Shown here: one piece after another, positions 1-11,181 of the stretch
Position numbering within the stretch: position 1 is the stretch's first letter
How the letters are laid out: each line of letters begins with the position of its first letter
Origin: Enoplolaimus lenunculus
Lineage: Eukaryota > Nematoda > Enoplea > Enoplida > Thoracostomopsidae
Length of the DNA stretch: 64,000 nt
Direction: 5' to 3'
NCBI GenBank assembly: GCA_030248215.1
Contig: JASANG010003810.1
Span: forward strand, 248,001-312,000
The notes under the pieces: generated by a model
Database searches by the model: none
The model's input: only the letters and a program-made list of their open reading frames with translations
What the model was told of the DNA's origin: nothing
Program-made: the position numbers and the translations under genes

Positions 1-323
1 CTCCATATAGCGGCGCCCCCAGTTTGAACTAAGGGCCTAACTAAATACCGCAGGACAAATCTCTTGCAGTATTTTTTCAAAATCGGCGCAGCCATTCGCT
101 AAAGGTTGTCCAAACGTAACCTTTTGCAACAACAAAAAACCGAAGTTTGTTTCGAAATTGTTTATTTTTTATTTCCGCACTGTAGAAAATTTGCTAAATT
201 TGTTCGAAAAACTGAGCACACAAAATTAAAGTACAAAAGCAAATGTTTCCGTAAAGTCAGAAATAACGTACACCACTCAGTAGCTTTATACTACCTTGCG
301 CAAAAAATTAAAAATTCCATTAC
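1..323 (-). other. Intron of IARS at the left edge
   Basis: Follows the donor of exon 14. No IleRS-like peptide or other gene was recognised in these bases on either strand. Confidence 0.7.
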
Positions 324-494
324 CTCAGGGCATCAGCGCCGTACTGGTTCGCAATAAGCATTGGATCTGGAAAATTTTTCTTGCGTTTACTCATTTTACT
401 TCCATCTTCGGCGAGCACAAGGCCGTTGGCAATTAAATTTTTGAACGCTGGTTTACCGAACAATGCTGTTGACAGGACCAAGAGTGTATAGAAC
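324..494 (-). CDS. IARS1: IARS exon 14 (KMSKR loop; last exon in window)
   Basis: Residues 568-624, [19 protein letters not shown] to [13 protein letters not shown] at 601-605 is the KMSKS-type ATP loop. Ends in phase 2 before donor GTAATG; the next exon is outside the window. Confidence 0.96.
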
Positions 495-3400
495 CTAAAA
501 TAACTTATTAAAATTTAAACCTTTTCAATATGTTTTAACCCCTTCGCACATAGTTAGCCGTGGGCAACTCAGCGCAATGTGCATGCGTGAAATAATGTAT
601 ACCAGCACAGTGTTTAACAATTGCAACACGTATGCGTAGTACAAAATCCTCATAATACGTAAGAGCTCTTTTTGGCACGCGTGTTAACCTAGTATAGCTG
701 AGTGGTGTTGATAAACGTTTTCCACTCCACACTCCATGTTTCAAAACCAAGCATAAAAATTATATCTCACAGGAGAGGAAACAGAAAGTATTCATGAGAG
801 AAAATTAAATAATACACAATTACGTACATTTTATATTTCAGTTCGTTATCGTCAAGCCTTGAAACGAACAGATGTCTAACTTTTAGCAAAGGTTCAGTAA
901 ATGTCAAGCTAACGTCCACTAGAAACTGCAGATTTTTTAAACACATTTAACAACTATCCCAACGCACGGATTACTGATTGCTACATCAGAAAGTGCCACT
1001 AAAATTAAAAAATAATTTTCGCAACTCAAAGTTGATATAACACACACCAGCCTCTCGTTTGATCAATGCCTTCAGCGATAAAATCCGCAGGAAATATCGT
1101 TTCAAATTCAGATTTATTTTCAAACGGATAGTGTGACTGAGCATAAGGCATGCATCCAGACTCAAACCAGCAATCGAAAACTTCACTGACACGCCGCAAA
1201 AACGTCCCTGGCCTACTCCGGCTTGGAATCAATATTTCATCCACACTGAAGCAGTAAGAAAACAGCAATACGCACTCTGTGCATGCTTCAAATAATGCAA
1301 ATTATTTAGGCGACTGAAACCAAAACATAGAGCGTTAGCCATATCTGATCACAACAGTTCACCGAATATCATCTTTCTCGGTATGTCAGCCCAAGCGTAA
1401 TTCCACTCTGTACTCAAAATCTTACTTGCCAAATTACTCCTTTAACAACTTTTTTAACACATAGAAAGAAATGTAAATTCTTTTTAAATTGTTTCTTTTA
1501 ATATTCTTTTTTACAACACCGTCACACTTTAAACTGAAAAAACACATTTGGATAGATAGATTGAGAAAAAGTTGCAAGTAAAGCGTGTAGACCCCGTAGG
1601 TCGATTAAACTATGCACCATAACTTACTCCACCTACAGGTACTAATAATCAGACAAAGAAACATGGCTTATTATTTACAGCGACAGTTTGACTTACCGCA
1701 AAATGAATTAATTTAAATAAATGACCATACCAAGTATGAATTAAAAATATCTGCTAACTTGTCTCGGTGTAAATCTTCAACTTTGCTCCCAGACAATTCT
1801 TCTAGTTCGGCAATTGACCCGATGCAAACAACCTATAAAAGAGAATGGAAAAAGCGTAGACTTAAATTTAACTAATTCTAAGATAAGCAGTACCATATAG
1901 AGCCCTTCACGAAAATTTTGCTGCATATGCCCTGGGTCTCGAACGCACGACTTACGGATTACCGATCTGCTAAACCATATGAACCAAAGAACACGTAAAG
2001 CTTCATATAATCACCACCTAAAACTAACAAGTCAAAAGTCAAAGAAAACGCAGATGATTTTTCCTAAGCTGTAAGCTTTCTGACGAAATCGAGTTCGAGG
2101 GAAAAGCAGACTCAAGTTTTTATAATATGCCTGGCCAACTAAAATGCTATTTAAACGTCACATTTCACACTACGTAAAAGTTTTTTCCTTAAACTCCAAT
2201 GCAAACTGCCCGTTTAACCCAGTGCAAAATTAAAACTTTCCTCCACTTCTACGAATTCACAGAAAACACTGCCAACTTACTTCCTCAAAATCTTCGCTAA
2301 CCCATAATGGAATTGGTGTACCCCAATAGCGATTACGGCTCACTGCCCAATCTCGCGCGTCGCGCAACCAATTAGCAAAGCGTTTGTCTTTCACGAACGA
2401 AGGCACCCTGGGAACATAAAAACACTTTGATTTAAAATAGCCCTAAAAGAAAACAGTTCAAAAAATTTGTAAAGCTTTATTTGCACATGCTAGTTTACAA
2501 CATCGAGGACTTACAGTTGACACTGCCGTGTTCACATTTTTTTCGAAAATACTGTCACAAATTTTGTAGCTGTTAGCTCATGCTGCAAGAACTTGCACGT
2601 GTAAGTAAGCAGAGATTAATGTGTAGGTCACAATTATTTTATTCCAAATTCAATTCTGTTTGCTGTTCTGATTTCCGCAAATTTAAACCAGTCGTAGAAG
2701 AACTACATGTATTGAGCGAAGCCCGGACACACTTACTTTGTAATCAGTCTAGTTACGCATTCCAAACAATTAATCAAATATGCAGATTAGCTTTAGCGAA
2801 TTATCCACTGATCAGTTTTGACGGGTTATAATCAGTGTATTCAGATTTCTAGCACCAAAAAACCCTTTAGTACTAAATTTGATTGCTGGTAACCATAATA
2901 ATCAGTGAAGTAATTTAGAAAGTCCTAATTTAGGCAAAACTAAATAAATGATACGCAAATTAACTATTAGCTAATTATTCAATTATCGGTTGTGGCGTTT
3001 ATAAACAATTTATTCAGATTGCTCGCACTAAAAACTATTCAATAACCCTAATAATGAGTGAAATAACTTAAAAAATCCTAATTTAGGCTCACCAGTTAAG
3101 CTAATATGCAAATTAGCTATTATCTAATTATTTAATTATCCGTCTTGAACGTTTATAAACAATTTAGTTGATTGCTCGCATATAAACGTTATAATCAGGG
3201 TATTAGCTTACTATTCAATTATCGGTTTTGGACGTTTATATACCATTTATTCAGACTTCTCGTACCCAAAACCCTTCAGTACTAAAATTAAATTGCCTGT
3301 AACCCAAATAATTAGTGAAATACAGTAAAAAGTCCTATTTTAGGAGGTTAACATTGCAGGATAATAAACTTTCAAACAAATAAAGTTAACCAGTCGTAGT

Positions 3401-6400
3401 GGGACTACATTCTTCGCACCTAAAAACCCTTTATTGCTGAAATTATACCGCTTTTAACCTTAATAATTAGTGAAATATTGTAAGAAGTCCTAATTTAGAC
3501 TTACAAACTATGCTAATATGCAAATTATGTATTAGCTAACAACGCAATTATCAGTTTTGGAGGTTTGTAAACAGTCTACGGAGATTTCTCGCACCCAAAA
3601 ACCCTTTAATGCTAAAATTAGATTGCTTCTAACTGTAATAATTAGTGAAATATTGTGGAAAGTCCTAATTTAGGCTTAAATAATTATGCAAATTAGCCTG
3701 TAGCTAATAAACAGCTTAAAATTTTAAAACCCCAATGCGAGGTTAACACTCCAGGATAATTGGCTTTCAAACAAAAAAAGTTTATCAAAATCGGTTCAGC
3801 CGTTACTGAGATTCTTTTCGGACGGACAGACGGACATCCACCTTTCGACCCCCAAGTACAAAACATAAAACGCTTCGCGAAACTCCGAGCTTCGCTCGGA
3901 GTTTCGCTTCGCTCAATCAAAATCGGTTCAGCAGTTCCTGAGATTTTTTTTCGACGGACAGACGGACGGACATCAACCTTTCGATTCCAGCGTAGAAAAG
4001 ATAAAACGCTTTTTAGAAAAACCAACTTATTCTAATAGCAAACCATTTAAAATTAAAAAATCACATTTGACACTGTCTTAACAAAAAAACCAACAAAACC
4101 ATGTGAACCTTACCAATAGGTTTGACTGTTGCACTCAAGCAACTGCTCAACTAAAGATTCGACTCGTATAAACCACGAAGGAACCGCCTTGTAAATCAGC
4201 GGAGTTTCACTTCGCCAACAGAACGGGTACGAATGTTTCGTTTGCGTTGAGTGCACCAACCGATCCGCTTTCTTCAAATTGGTAATGATTGCTTTATCTG
4301 CGTCCTGAAAAAACGATACATAAAAACTTGTAAACAACGACGTATATATTAAAATGTCTTACTCATATTGCTGTCGCTGGTGGACATCAGTACTTAACCC
4401 GAAATTTTCTGTTATCTAAAAATTATTGTGCGCAAAGTCAAACAATGCCCGTAACAGGGCCTGAAAGAAGCAAAAAATGGCAACTAAAAATTCAATCGAG
4501 CAACTACAAATACATACGTATGCAATACACCTACATAACAAAATACTCGTACGTATAATCAAAAGCATGTTTATACATTAGATCCACATACTTTAATATA
4601 CATTCCATGAAAGTCAGGTACTTCATCCGTAAAACATCCAGTTTCATCCACTGGACATATCATTCGCATATCTTTGCTGATTATTTTGTTATACAAACAT
4701 ACACGGTTGTCATCCTAAACAACGTATAGCACAATCAATACGATTGAACGTAAGATTTAACGAATAGCATAAGTACAGTAGTGAACAATTTTTTAACGCT
4801 GAATCAATGTTCCTTAATGCTCATTTGGTACGTACTATCAAACTCTATTTGTCCTTAACAAGAATTGTATAGCACCAAATGAACCATCACGCGTTGCATT
4901 TATGCGCAATCTCACCGGATGACCATATTTCAAGAACATAAGCGCAGCGACTAACGAATCTGATGGCGCATAATAAACAATAGCTGAATAAATCGGCAAA
5001 CTATATCCACTAAATGGATGGATTACCAAAACATAGTGCTAACCCAGGCACATTCTTTTGTACACAAAACGTACTCACTAGCCAGTTACAAACTAGTGTC
5101 TAAGAAGTTAACATTAGTGTATTTAGTTGCAAACTCTTGTCTAATAGTTATCATTGACTTTTGGTCAAACTTTACCTCGCCAAAATACGGCGCCTGATGT
5201 ACCACACCTGTACCAGATTCAGTCGTTACATACTCATCACAAGTCACACGGAACGCTTTTGTTTCCGATTTCAGACGTATAAAATAGTCAAACAGTGGTT
5301 TGTAGAATTTTCCTTCCAACGATTTTCCTTTAAATCTGAAAACACAAAACATGCATTAAGATATACTACATACCTTGAAATGTTTTCCGCTGCAGCGCAC
5401 TGAGTTTAAGTCATGTGCCTTACAGGGACTACAAAAACCATAAATGAACCCAATTTATAAACATTAACTCTGACGTTACCTTTAAATGTCAACCAAACAG
5501 AAATATAAAATTTTGCGCCAACATTTTTAAACCATAAAAACGAAAACTATTAAAATTTGTTGTCTAAATTTAAAAATCCGAAACAATTCTGTTGTTAAAG
5601 TACTTAGCAAATATTTGTTTACACCCCGTTTTTATGAAACATCTGTTTTCGCCGCATTTTCTTTGTATTTCAATGAACCTTCTTTTCGTTGTTTCCATTC
5701 ATATATGCATTCCTATTTCAACAAACCGTTATCCTCGAAATAATATTTAAACTAACCGGTCAAGGACACAATACTCTTCAGTATTTTTATACATAATTTC
5801 AAGCCGTGCTTCCATCAGTATAAGCTTTCGTCCACTATTATTGTCTGAAACAGACATAAAACAGCATTCATTGGCAGCATAGCATGCTAACTGTATATAT
5901 ATATAGTCGTATCCAAAATAAACAGGATGTATACGGTACGGACAGTAAACAGCCAGGTGCTACCGGAATTACAATTTACCGAAACCGGAACCGAAATTTG
6001 AAAAAATTACCGGAAACTGACGCGTAAAATTAAAAATACATGCCACCGAAAAATTCATTTTAATTTTCTTCTTTTGCAATGTTATTCGTGAAATAAAACT
6101 AGTTGAAATAGGTATTGAATTTATCTGTTGTATTTTACATTTTCCCAATCCACGGATGCAAAATCTATCTTCGATGGTTTGTGGAAGACGATAAAATACA
6201 ACCTAGAAGAATGCACTTGTTTACTAATTTGTCTATACCAAACTTTCTCCGACACCACAAATAATTTTAAAAATTTCGAGCTCCTGACACCAATGTTACT
6301 CCAATTTCATGCAACTACTGTTCATTAGGGAGTTGCAAACTCCATCTCTCTAAAGTTACCAAACAAAGCACACTGCATTTTGTGAAAACACTCATTTCAA

Positions 6401-9400
6401 TATCAACCAACCTTGTATCAGTACATAATCTAGACCGGGATTTACACAAACACCTAAATTGCTTGGCAGAGTCCAAGGCGTTGTTGTCCAAGCGACAAGC
6501 GAAACGTCAGGATTATCATCTAGGGGAAAGCTGACGATCACTGAAATGAACAAAAATAATACATTTTGTATAACCCATATTTACAACTATGTATACCACC
6601 TATCACAATTTAACAGCAGGTCTTGTATCTATTACAAATTTTTAATCAAATTTTATTAAATTCCACAAGCTTTTCGCGACTGAGATATAACTAACTACCT
6701 GTTAAATTTAAGCATAAGTCATGTCATTTGGTCCAAATAACAGCTTCTTACTTTCTGTTTCACCGGCGACAATACTTAAAGTTTGTTATTGCAAACAATA
6801 TAATCAAATCCAACAAGTACGTTTACATTATAAAATACATCCAACCGAAAATCCATACCAGAGGGATCTACGACTTCTTTATAATTTTGACCGGATTCAA
6901 AATTTGACAATGGTGTACTGCAACCGGTAGAAAATGGCATTACCTAAAACAAGAAACAATACAACGACTAATCTAAATAAATACACCACATATTCTGTTC
7001 TCCTTTCTCCGATGATATATAAGCAAACAATTAACCTAAGCGCCCGTTCTATCAAGAAAACAATGGTCAACTTCTTTAAGCCTAAACATAAATTTCAGCT
7101 GCTCGATAACAATAAAACTTAGAAAACACGAAAATCTGCTTAAAACAGAATTGTTGTCCAAGTGTAAGTTGAAAAGATATCCGGCCATATTTAACAAGTT
7201 AAGCCGGCAATGTTAATCAGACAACTTACAACGCACAGGCGTGTTATAGACTCCTCGGAAAGTATAAATACAAAAGTAACACCTAATGCTGTATTTAAAA
7301 TAAAGAAGCAAACACGGCAAAACATTAACCACAAAATATACCTTAACTCCTCGATAGACCAAACCTTTCTTGAAAAGTTGACTAAAAACCCACCAGACAG
7401 ATTCCATAAACCATGGATACATTGTTTTGTAGTCATTTTCAAAATCAATCCAACGTCCAGTTCGTGTGACAATATGCTGCAAAAATATTTTCCTTCCTAA
7501 TATTTCATGAAAGTGTACGACTTAGAAAATTTTGAGTAACGTATCAAAGGCCAGACCTCAGTCTTATTTAATCATACAACAGAATGACCTATATGCCTAA
7601 TTGACCAAACTACTCAATTTATCAGATATGGTGAAACAAACGACTCAACTACTGGAGTTTCCCTAGTGGGAGAAGGATGCCCCCATCCACAACTGAGCTC
7701 CCCCCCCCTACTCCGATCACTTCCCCGAGTTGGTCACCCCCTCGCCTTTTAAAACCCCTCTTGCAAACACCAAATTTATTTACAACTTCCACACTTTTTA
7801 GGTATAATTTGAATGTACATAAATTTTGCTTCGCCTCTAACAGCTCCTCACCGCTGTTAGTAAGCTAACAAGAACCGCAGGAAATCCCTCGAACCAAGAA
7901 CTCATACCTGCCATTCAGCTGAGTAACGCATCACAATAGCGCGACATTTGTCATTGTACGCTTTTATTCCCATTTTTTCTACATCAGCCGGTCCACGTAT
8001 GTTGTTTTCTTTGTCAATTTCGTATTCCTAAAAGCTATAAGAAGCTACAGATGATGACTAAACAATCAAAATTTGGTGTTTCTTAACTCATAAGATTATT
8101 GTCATTAATTCTAAATAAGAAAAAACTGTTTCTCATACACAGAAAACATTCAGTCACAGCATCTTGGCTTGATTAAATTTGAAAGCATTGCATATTCATG
8201 AAAAATTTGCATCATTTATGCGCCGTTCGCAATAAAATTGTCATTGCACACGGCGCATTACTGCTTTGTTTTTTATTGCGAACGACGCATTATTGCTTTG
8301 TTTAGAAGTATACAACATTATTACACAGCATGAATGGCGTCAGCTAAAATTGTATGTCTAGGTTGTACGGTTTATAGCGAAGTTCGGTATAGAGTCTATA
8401 CATCACATAGGCTGAATAAAATTGATAACGCAAAAAACTGAATGGGTTCATAACAGAGTCATTAAGATTTTAATTTAGACTTTAATTTAGTCATCCTAGT
8501 TTTTAGAGACTGTGTAACGGACCAACTGTGTCCAAACACCTCGAGGTCTCTTTCAATGGATATGTATCTATCTATCTATCTATGGGTGGGTTCGAACAAG
8601 CGACGTACGGATCCTTAGACAAACGATCTATCAATGCGCCCCGCATCCGCCTGTCTAACTGCTTTTCTTATCGACTGTATGTCGACATGTTTCCAGTCGG
8701 CGAGCACACATACAGTGCACACCACATTATTGCATGTGCACATAACGAACAAGCATGTGTAACATGCTTACAAAAACAAAATATTCTTACTACTGGCAAA
8801 CCGTGACAATCCCATCCAAACCGACGCTCAACATGAAAGCCGCTTTGATGAGCGTATCGCGTTACGATGTCTTTGATTGTCCCGGCAAGCAAGTTTCCGT
8901 AGTGTGGCAGGCCAGTAGCAAACGGCGGACCATCATAGAACGTAAACCTAAAGCCATACAACCATGGTGGCAAAAAGTGTGGATATGGATTGGGAAAACC
9001 TTCGCGGTTCAAATTCAAATGTGATTATGAAAAAACCGAATCTAATAGCTGAATCCAACAGTTTGACAATATACGCTTACATTCTGAAAACAAAAAAATC
9101 AATATTTTTTGTTTCACGTCACAAGTCTCAGAAATAAAGTGGGTCACAACATAATTGCGTTTGCGAAAAAGCAGCTTTGCTGAACTAATTGTATTAGGGT
9201 TGACAATGTTCTCATTTTATTAAGTTGGTACGTCTCTTAAACAAATTATCCATATATCGGAAATTTGCAAAATGCAAGGTTCGGACTCGGATTTGGCAAA
9301 TTAGTAATGGATCTGGATTCGGTCAAATCGTGGATTCGTTTGTAAGATACTCTAAACGCAACATATGTATATACCTTGCACAGTTTTTATTCCGCTTCAC

Positions 9401-9490
9401 AGATGTTCTGAAGGCATCGATTGCGCTCCAGTATTTTAAAATCTCTAGTTCAGTACTAGCAAAATCAACTTTTTCAGGAATACTATCCAT
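324..9490 (-). CDS. IARS1: Cytoplasmic isoleucyl-tRNA synthetase, N-terminal 14 coding exons (gene continues past the left edge)
   Basis: Class I synthetase that charges tRNA-Ile in the cytosol. Fourteen exons join in frame to about 624 residues, roughly half of the usual 1,250 or so, so the anticodon-binding and C-terminal parts lie off the window. Visible landmarks: residues 54-57 HYGN (the HIGH motif, human HYGH), the [11 protein letters not shown] stretch of the CP1 editing domain at 222-232, [13 protein letters not shown] ending about residue 330, [10 protein letters not shown] in exon 11, [10 protein letters not shown] in exon 13 and KMSKR at 601-605. The eukaryotic cytosolic form is chosen over the mitochondrial one because residues match human IARS1 almost continuously through the exons. 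All introns use GT-AG. The gene is divergent from Dicer, 1.6 kb away. Sequence and frame are seen directly; the function is known for the family. Confidence 0.97.
1048..1245 (-). CDS. IARS1: IARS exon 13
   Basis: Residues 502-567, from [10 protein letters not shown] to [11 protein letters not shown], with [10 protein letters not shown]. Donor GTGTGT. Confidence 0.96.
1759..1832 (-). CDS. IARS1: IARS exon 12
   Basis: Residues 478-501, [20 protein letters not shown] and LHRD. Short exon ending in phase 2 before donor GTTAGC. Confidence 0.92.
1905..1985 (-). mobile_element. tRNA-like SINE head in an IARS intron
   Basis: On the minus strand, TGGTTCATATGG resembles an A box and GCGTTCGAGACC a B box about 35 bases on, with GATCGGTAATCCG between. 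The same linker GGTAATCCG occurs in the tRNA-like piece at 18110-18190. No intact cloverleaf could be drawn. Confidence 0.4.
2281..2407 (-). CDS. IARS1: IARS exon 11
   Basis: Residues 435-477, [20 protein letters not shown] then [13 protein letters not shown]. This is the return to the catalytic fold after the editing domain. Confidence 0.96.
2688..4035 (+). mobile_element. Helitron/Helentron-like non-autonomous element, copy b, in an IARS intron
   Basis: Begins with CCAGTCGTAG and TGTATTGAGCGAAGC, holds several diverged tandem units of about 150-170 bases (each with TGCAAATTAG, ATTATCGG and CGCACCCAAAAACC), then GTTCAGCCGTT, a GGACGGACAGACGGAC run, and a 13-bp-stem hairpin (GCGAAACTCCGAG, loop, CTCGGAGTTTCGC) at about 3876-3910. 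A second, diverged copy of the GTTCAGC to GGACGGAC tail follows. Same family as 15155-16110 and 29636-30014. Class assignment is inferred from the terminal hairpin and internal tandem repeats; no Rep/helicase gene is present. Confidence 0.6.
4114..4304 (-). CDS. IARS1: IARS exon 10
   Basis: Residues 372-434, [16 protein letters not shown] to LLECNSQTY. It contains [20 protein letters not shown], almost identical to the human enzyme. Confidence 0.96.
4592..4714 (-). CDS. IARS1: IARS exon 9
   Basis: Residues 331-371, [16 protein letters not shown] to FHGMYIK. Phase 0 at both ends, with human-like [13 protein letters not shown] inside. Confidence 0.94.
5176..5335 (-). CDS. IARS1: IARS exon 8
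   Basis: Residues 277-330, ending [13 protein letters not shown], the second conserved editing-domain block. Acceptor TTTTCAG, donor GTAAAG. Confidence 0.96.
5757..5844 (-). CDS. IARS1: IARS exon 7
   Basis: Residues 248-276, [18 protein letters not shown] to EEYCVLD, within the editing domain. Donor GTTAGT. Confidence 0.93.
5954..6195 (+). mobile_element. Diverged hAT-like MITE (CCGGAA family) in an IARS intron
   Basis: Left part GGTGCTACCGGAATTACAAT then CCGGAACCG repeats, followed by a TTGTATTTTA-type acceptor and a reading frame starting [15 protein letters not shown]. That peptide matches the [15 protein letters not shown] of the well-preserved copies (46746-47131 and others). The right end is not clear. 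Confidence 0.5.
6412..6540 (-). CDS. IARS1: IARS exon 6 (editing site)
   Basis: Residues 205-247. It holds the threonine-rich editing peptide [11 protein letters not shown], which in this family lines the site that hydrolyses mischarged Val-tRNA. Donor GTTGGT. Confidence 0.96.
6859..6943 (-). CDS. IARS1: IARS exon 5
   Basis: Residues 177-204, [16 protein letters not shown] and following, ending in codon phase 1 before GTATGG. Start of the CP1 editing insertion. Confidence 0.95.
7342..7476 (-). CDS. IARS1: IARS exon 4
   Basis: Residues 132-176, [18 protein letters not shown] to GLVYRGVK, typical of IleRS before the editing domain. Acceptor TTGCAG, donor GTATAT. Confidence 0.96.
7908..8027 (-). 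CDS. IARS1: IARS exon 3
   Basis: Residues 92-131, [20 protein letters not shown] to RYSAEWQ. Phase 0 at both ends. Rossmann-fold region following the HIGH exon. Confidence 0.96.
8560..8771 (-). mobile_element. tRNA-derived SINE in IARS intron 2, next to the exon 2 donor
   Basis: Read on the minus strand it opens with GTAAGCATGTTACACATGCT, runs through a GTCGAC palindrome and AAGCAGTT, then a tRNA-like head with a B box TTGTTCGAACCC, and ends in a TAGATAGATAGA tail. Same body as the copies at 10.4-11.8 kb. It starts only 19 bases inside the intron. Confidence 0.65.
8791..8947 (-). CDS. IARS1: IARS exon 2 (HIGH-motif exon)
   Basis: Residues 39-91, [12 protein letters not shown] through WDCHGLPV. 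It carries the catalytic HIGH motif as HYGN. Acceptor GGCTTTAG, donor GTAAGA. A SINE begins 19 bases into the following intron. Confidence 0.97.
9375..9490 (-). CDS. IARS1: IARS exon 1 (start codon)
   Basis: Codons 1-38 plus two bases. It starts at the ATG at 9490-9488 ([10 protein letters not shown]) and ends before donor GTATAT. A TTTTAG acceptor-like sequence stops one base upstream of the ATG, so a 5' UTR intron or a trans-splice site is likely. Confidence 0.9.
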
Positions 9491-9634
9491 TCTAAAACAC
9501 ACAAATGATGTTTATAGCACATGTAGTAACGCTAATTTTTAACCACATATTTATTGCAATTGTTGCCACTAGCTACGTTGTTTCGACAGACAACAAAATA
9601 ACAATATTGTATAAGGTTTTGGCACAAAAAACTA

Positions 9635-10330
9635 GACCAATGTTACGTTTAAGGACGTAACAGTAAATTAAGCGGAATCCTAAGGCTAAACCTAAGCCTA
9701 AGCGGTGCAAAAATGAGCTCCTAAGCCTAAGCCTATGCCTAAGCAAAAAATGTAATGTAGAGACTAAACCTACTCTTTTTATAGACCCATCAGTAACCTG
9801 GACTCCCCTTAGTGTAACTACATGGGCCAACTACTGGTACAGTTTAGCTGAACACTTACAAACCGACTCTAATTAAAACTTGGTAAACTAGAGAGACTGG
9901 GATATTGGACGACGGGGACACTGATAGAATAAATATTTAGAGACAGGACGGCGGGCTCGTAGCCAAAAAGGGCTTGGTGGTTCAGCCCCTTTGTAAGTAT
10001 TTTGGCCCCTTTTAATAAAGACCAGTTTCAACCTTGCTTGAATAATCATCGAAAATTAGGTACGCTGGGAGCGCGGGTTACTGAAAGACTCGGGCACTAG
10101 GAGACTGGGAGATAGCTGTCCAATCCTCTTGTTTTCTCGAAAAAATTTAGAGCTGTTATGCACATGACCGAGACAAAGATGCCGGATGATGTTCAACCAA
10201 ACATAGTGGACAAGCGTAGCCTCAGTGTAATTTAAGGATAGGTCTGTAACTAAACCTAGCTCTAAGCCTAAGCTTTTAACAAAAATTAGCTTAAAGGCTA
10301 AGCTTACAGTATTGCAGCACGGAGAAAAAT
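9635..10330. repeat. CCTAAG-rich repeat fragments
   Basis: Two fragments (9635-9780 and 10190-10330) with CCTAAGCCTAAG runs and a downstream AAGCTT, related to the better bounded MITE at 35029-35206. Ends are not recognisable here. Confidence 0.45.
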
Positions 10331-10426
10331 GACCATCCTCCATGTTATAGGTAAATATGAGTGTATCGGGGTTGAGAAACGATAAACGGATAGCTAGTTG
10401 GAGATGAAATTGTAAAGCTACTTGTA

Positions 10427-10762
10427 AGCATGTGAGACATGCTTGTCCTGGTGCATATGCAATAAAAGCAATGTACATTGTGTTGTACGGTCGACATATA
10501 TAGTCGACGGAAAACGCAGTTGGAGGGGCGGACTACGTGGCGCAGTGGTAGAGTGCTCGCTTAAGGATCCAAAGGCTAAGAGTTTGATCCCCGCTCTAGC
10601 CCGCTTTTCCAACTGCTTAGTTGAAAGGTCTGATTTCCCGCATCCTACCTAGACTGACATGGGGGCTACTCCGTGGACGCAATGGCAAACTGCCGCGCTA
10701 TGAACACGGTATCCAGTCGAAAATAGGATGGACGGTCAAGGGACGACCTTGCTGAAAATAAG
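10427..10762 (+). mobile_element. tRNA-derived SINE copy A
   Basis: Opens GTAAGCATGTGAGACATGCT, has a GTCGACATATATAGTCGAC palindrome, then a tRNA-like head at about 10529-10603 with A box TGGCGCAGTGG and B box GTTTGATCCCC and a CTTAAGG anticodon-like loop. The body CTTTTCCAACTGCTTAGTTG follows, then a second tRNA-like stretch (GGACGCAATGGC). Head-to-tail with copy B. Confidence 0.75.
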
Positions 10763-11001
10763 GGCATGTGAGACATGCTTGTCCTGGTGCATATGCAATA
10801 AAAGCAATGCACATTGTGTTGTACGGTCGACATATATAGTCGACGAAAAACGCAGTTGGAGGGGCGGGCTACGTGGCGCAGTGGTAGAGTGCTTGCTTAA
10901 GGATCCAAAGGCTAAGAGTTCGATCCCCGTTCTAGCCCGCTTTTCCAACTGCTTAGTTGAAAGGTCTGATTTCCCGCATCCTACCTAGACTGACACTACT
11001 G
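10763..11001 (+). mobile_element. tRNA-derived SINE copy B
   Basis: Nearly identical to copy A over its first 230 bases, with the same CTTAAGG-loop head (B box GTTCGATCCCC), but truncated after CCTACCTAGACTGACA. Lies about 110 bases upstream of the Dicer 5' acceptor-like site. Confidence 0.75.
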
Positions 11002-11124
11002 TTTACAGCGGGTTGGAGTGTGTTAACTGTAAAACCTAACTTAACTCGTTATTGCCATTCATTTCGTGTTCTAGGTGTTTGTTTGTTTGTTTGTTTTTGT
11101 AAAGTACTAACAGGCATATTAAAT

Positions 11125-11181
11125 ATGCATTTCCGCTATCAAGAAATTGATCAGGAGTTTTTCACTCCAAGATCTTATCAG
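11125..11181 (+). CDS. DICER1: Dicer exon 1 (start codon)
   Basis: Residues 1-19, [19 protein letters not shown], matching the family TPRxYQ start of the helicase (Q motif). Acceptor-like TACTAACAG ends 11 bases upstream of the ATG; donor GTACAT. A further 5' coding exon cannot be excluded. Confidence 0.85.

Larger units (their letters stand above)
9491..11124. other. Divergent intergenic region between IARS and Dicer
   Basis: Separates the start codons of two genes transcribed away from each other, so both promoters probably lie here or just upstream of unseen 5' exons. Contents: CCTAAG-rich repeat fragments (9635-9780, 10190-10330), two SINE copies (10427-11001), a GTTT microsatellite at about 11076-11100, and TACTAACAG at 11105-11113, which looks like a branch point plus acceptor just before the Dicer ATG. 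No TATA box or other core promoter could be assigned. Confidence 0.6.

Noticed and set aside
4838-5029. Minus-strand frame as an additional IARS exon
   Set aside because: Exon 8 (ending FGE) joins exon 9 (starting DDNRVC) directly in phase with full match to the family, leaving no room; the frame shows no IleRS similarity.
10529-10603. Functional tRNA-Leu gene
   Set aside because: A and B boxes are good, but the anticodon stem does not pair and the sequence is embedded in a repeated SINE body.
10443-10988. Open frames in tandem plus-strand copies near 10.5-10.9 kb
   Set aside because: They are translations of SINE copies A and B.
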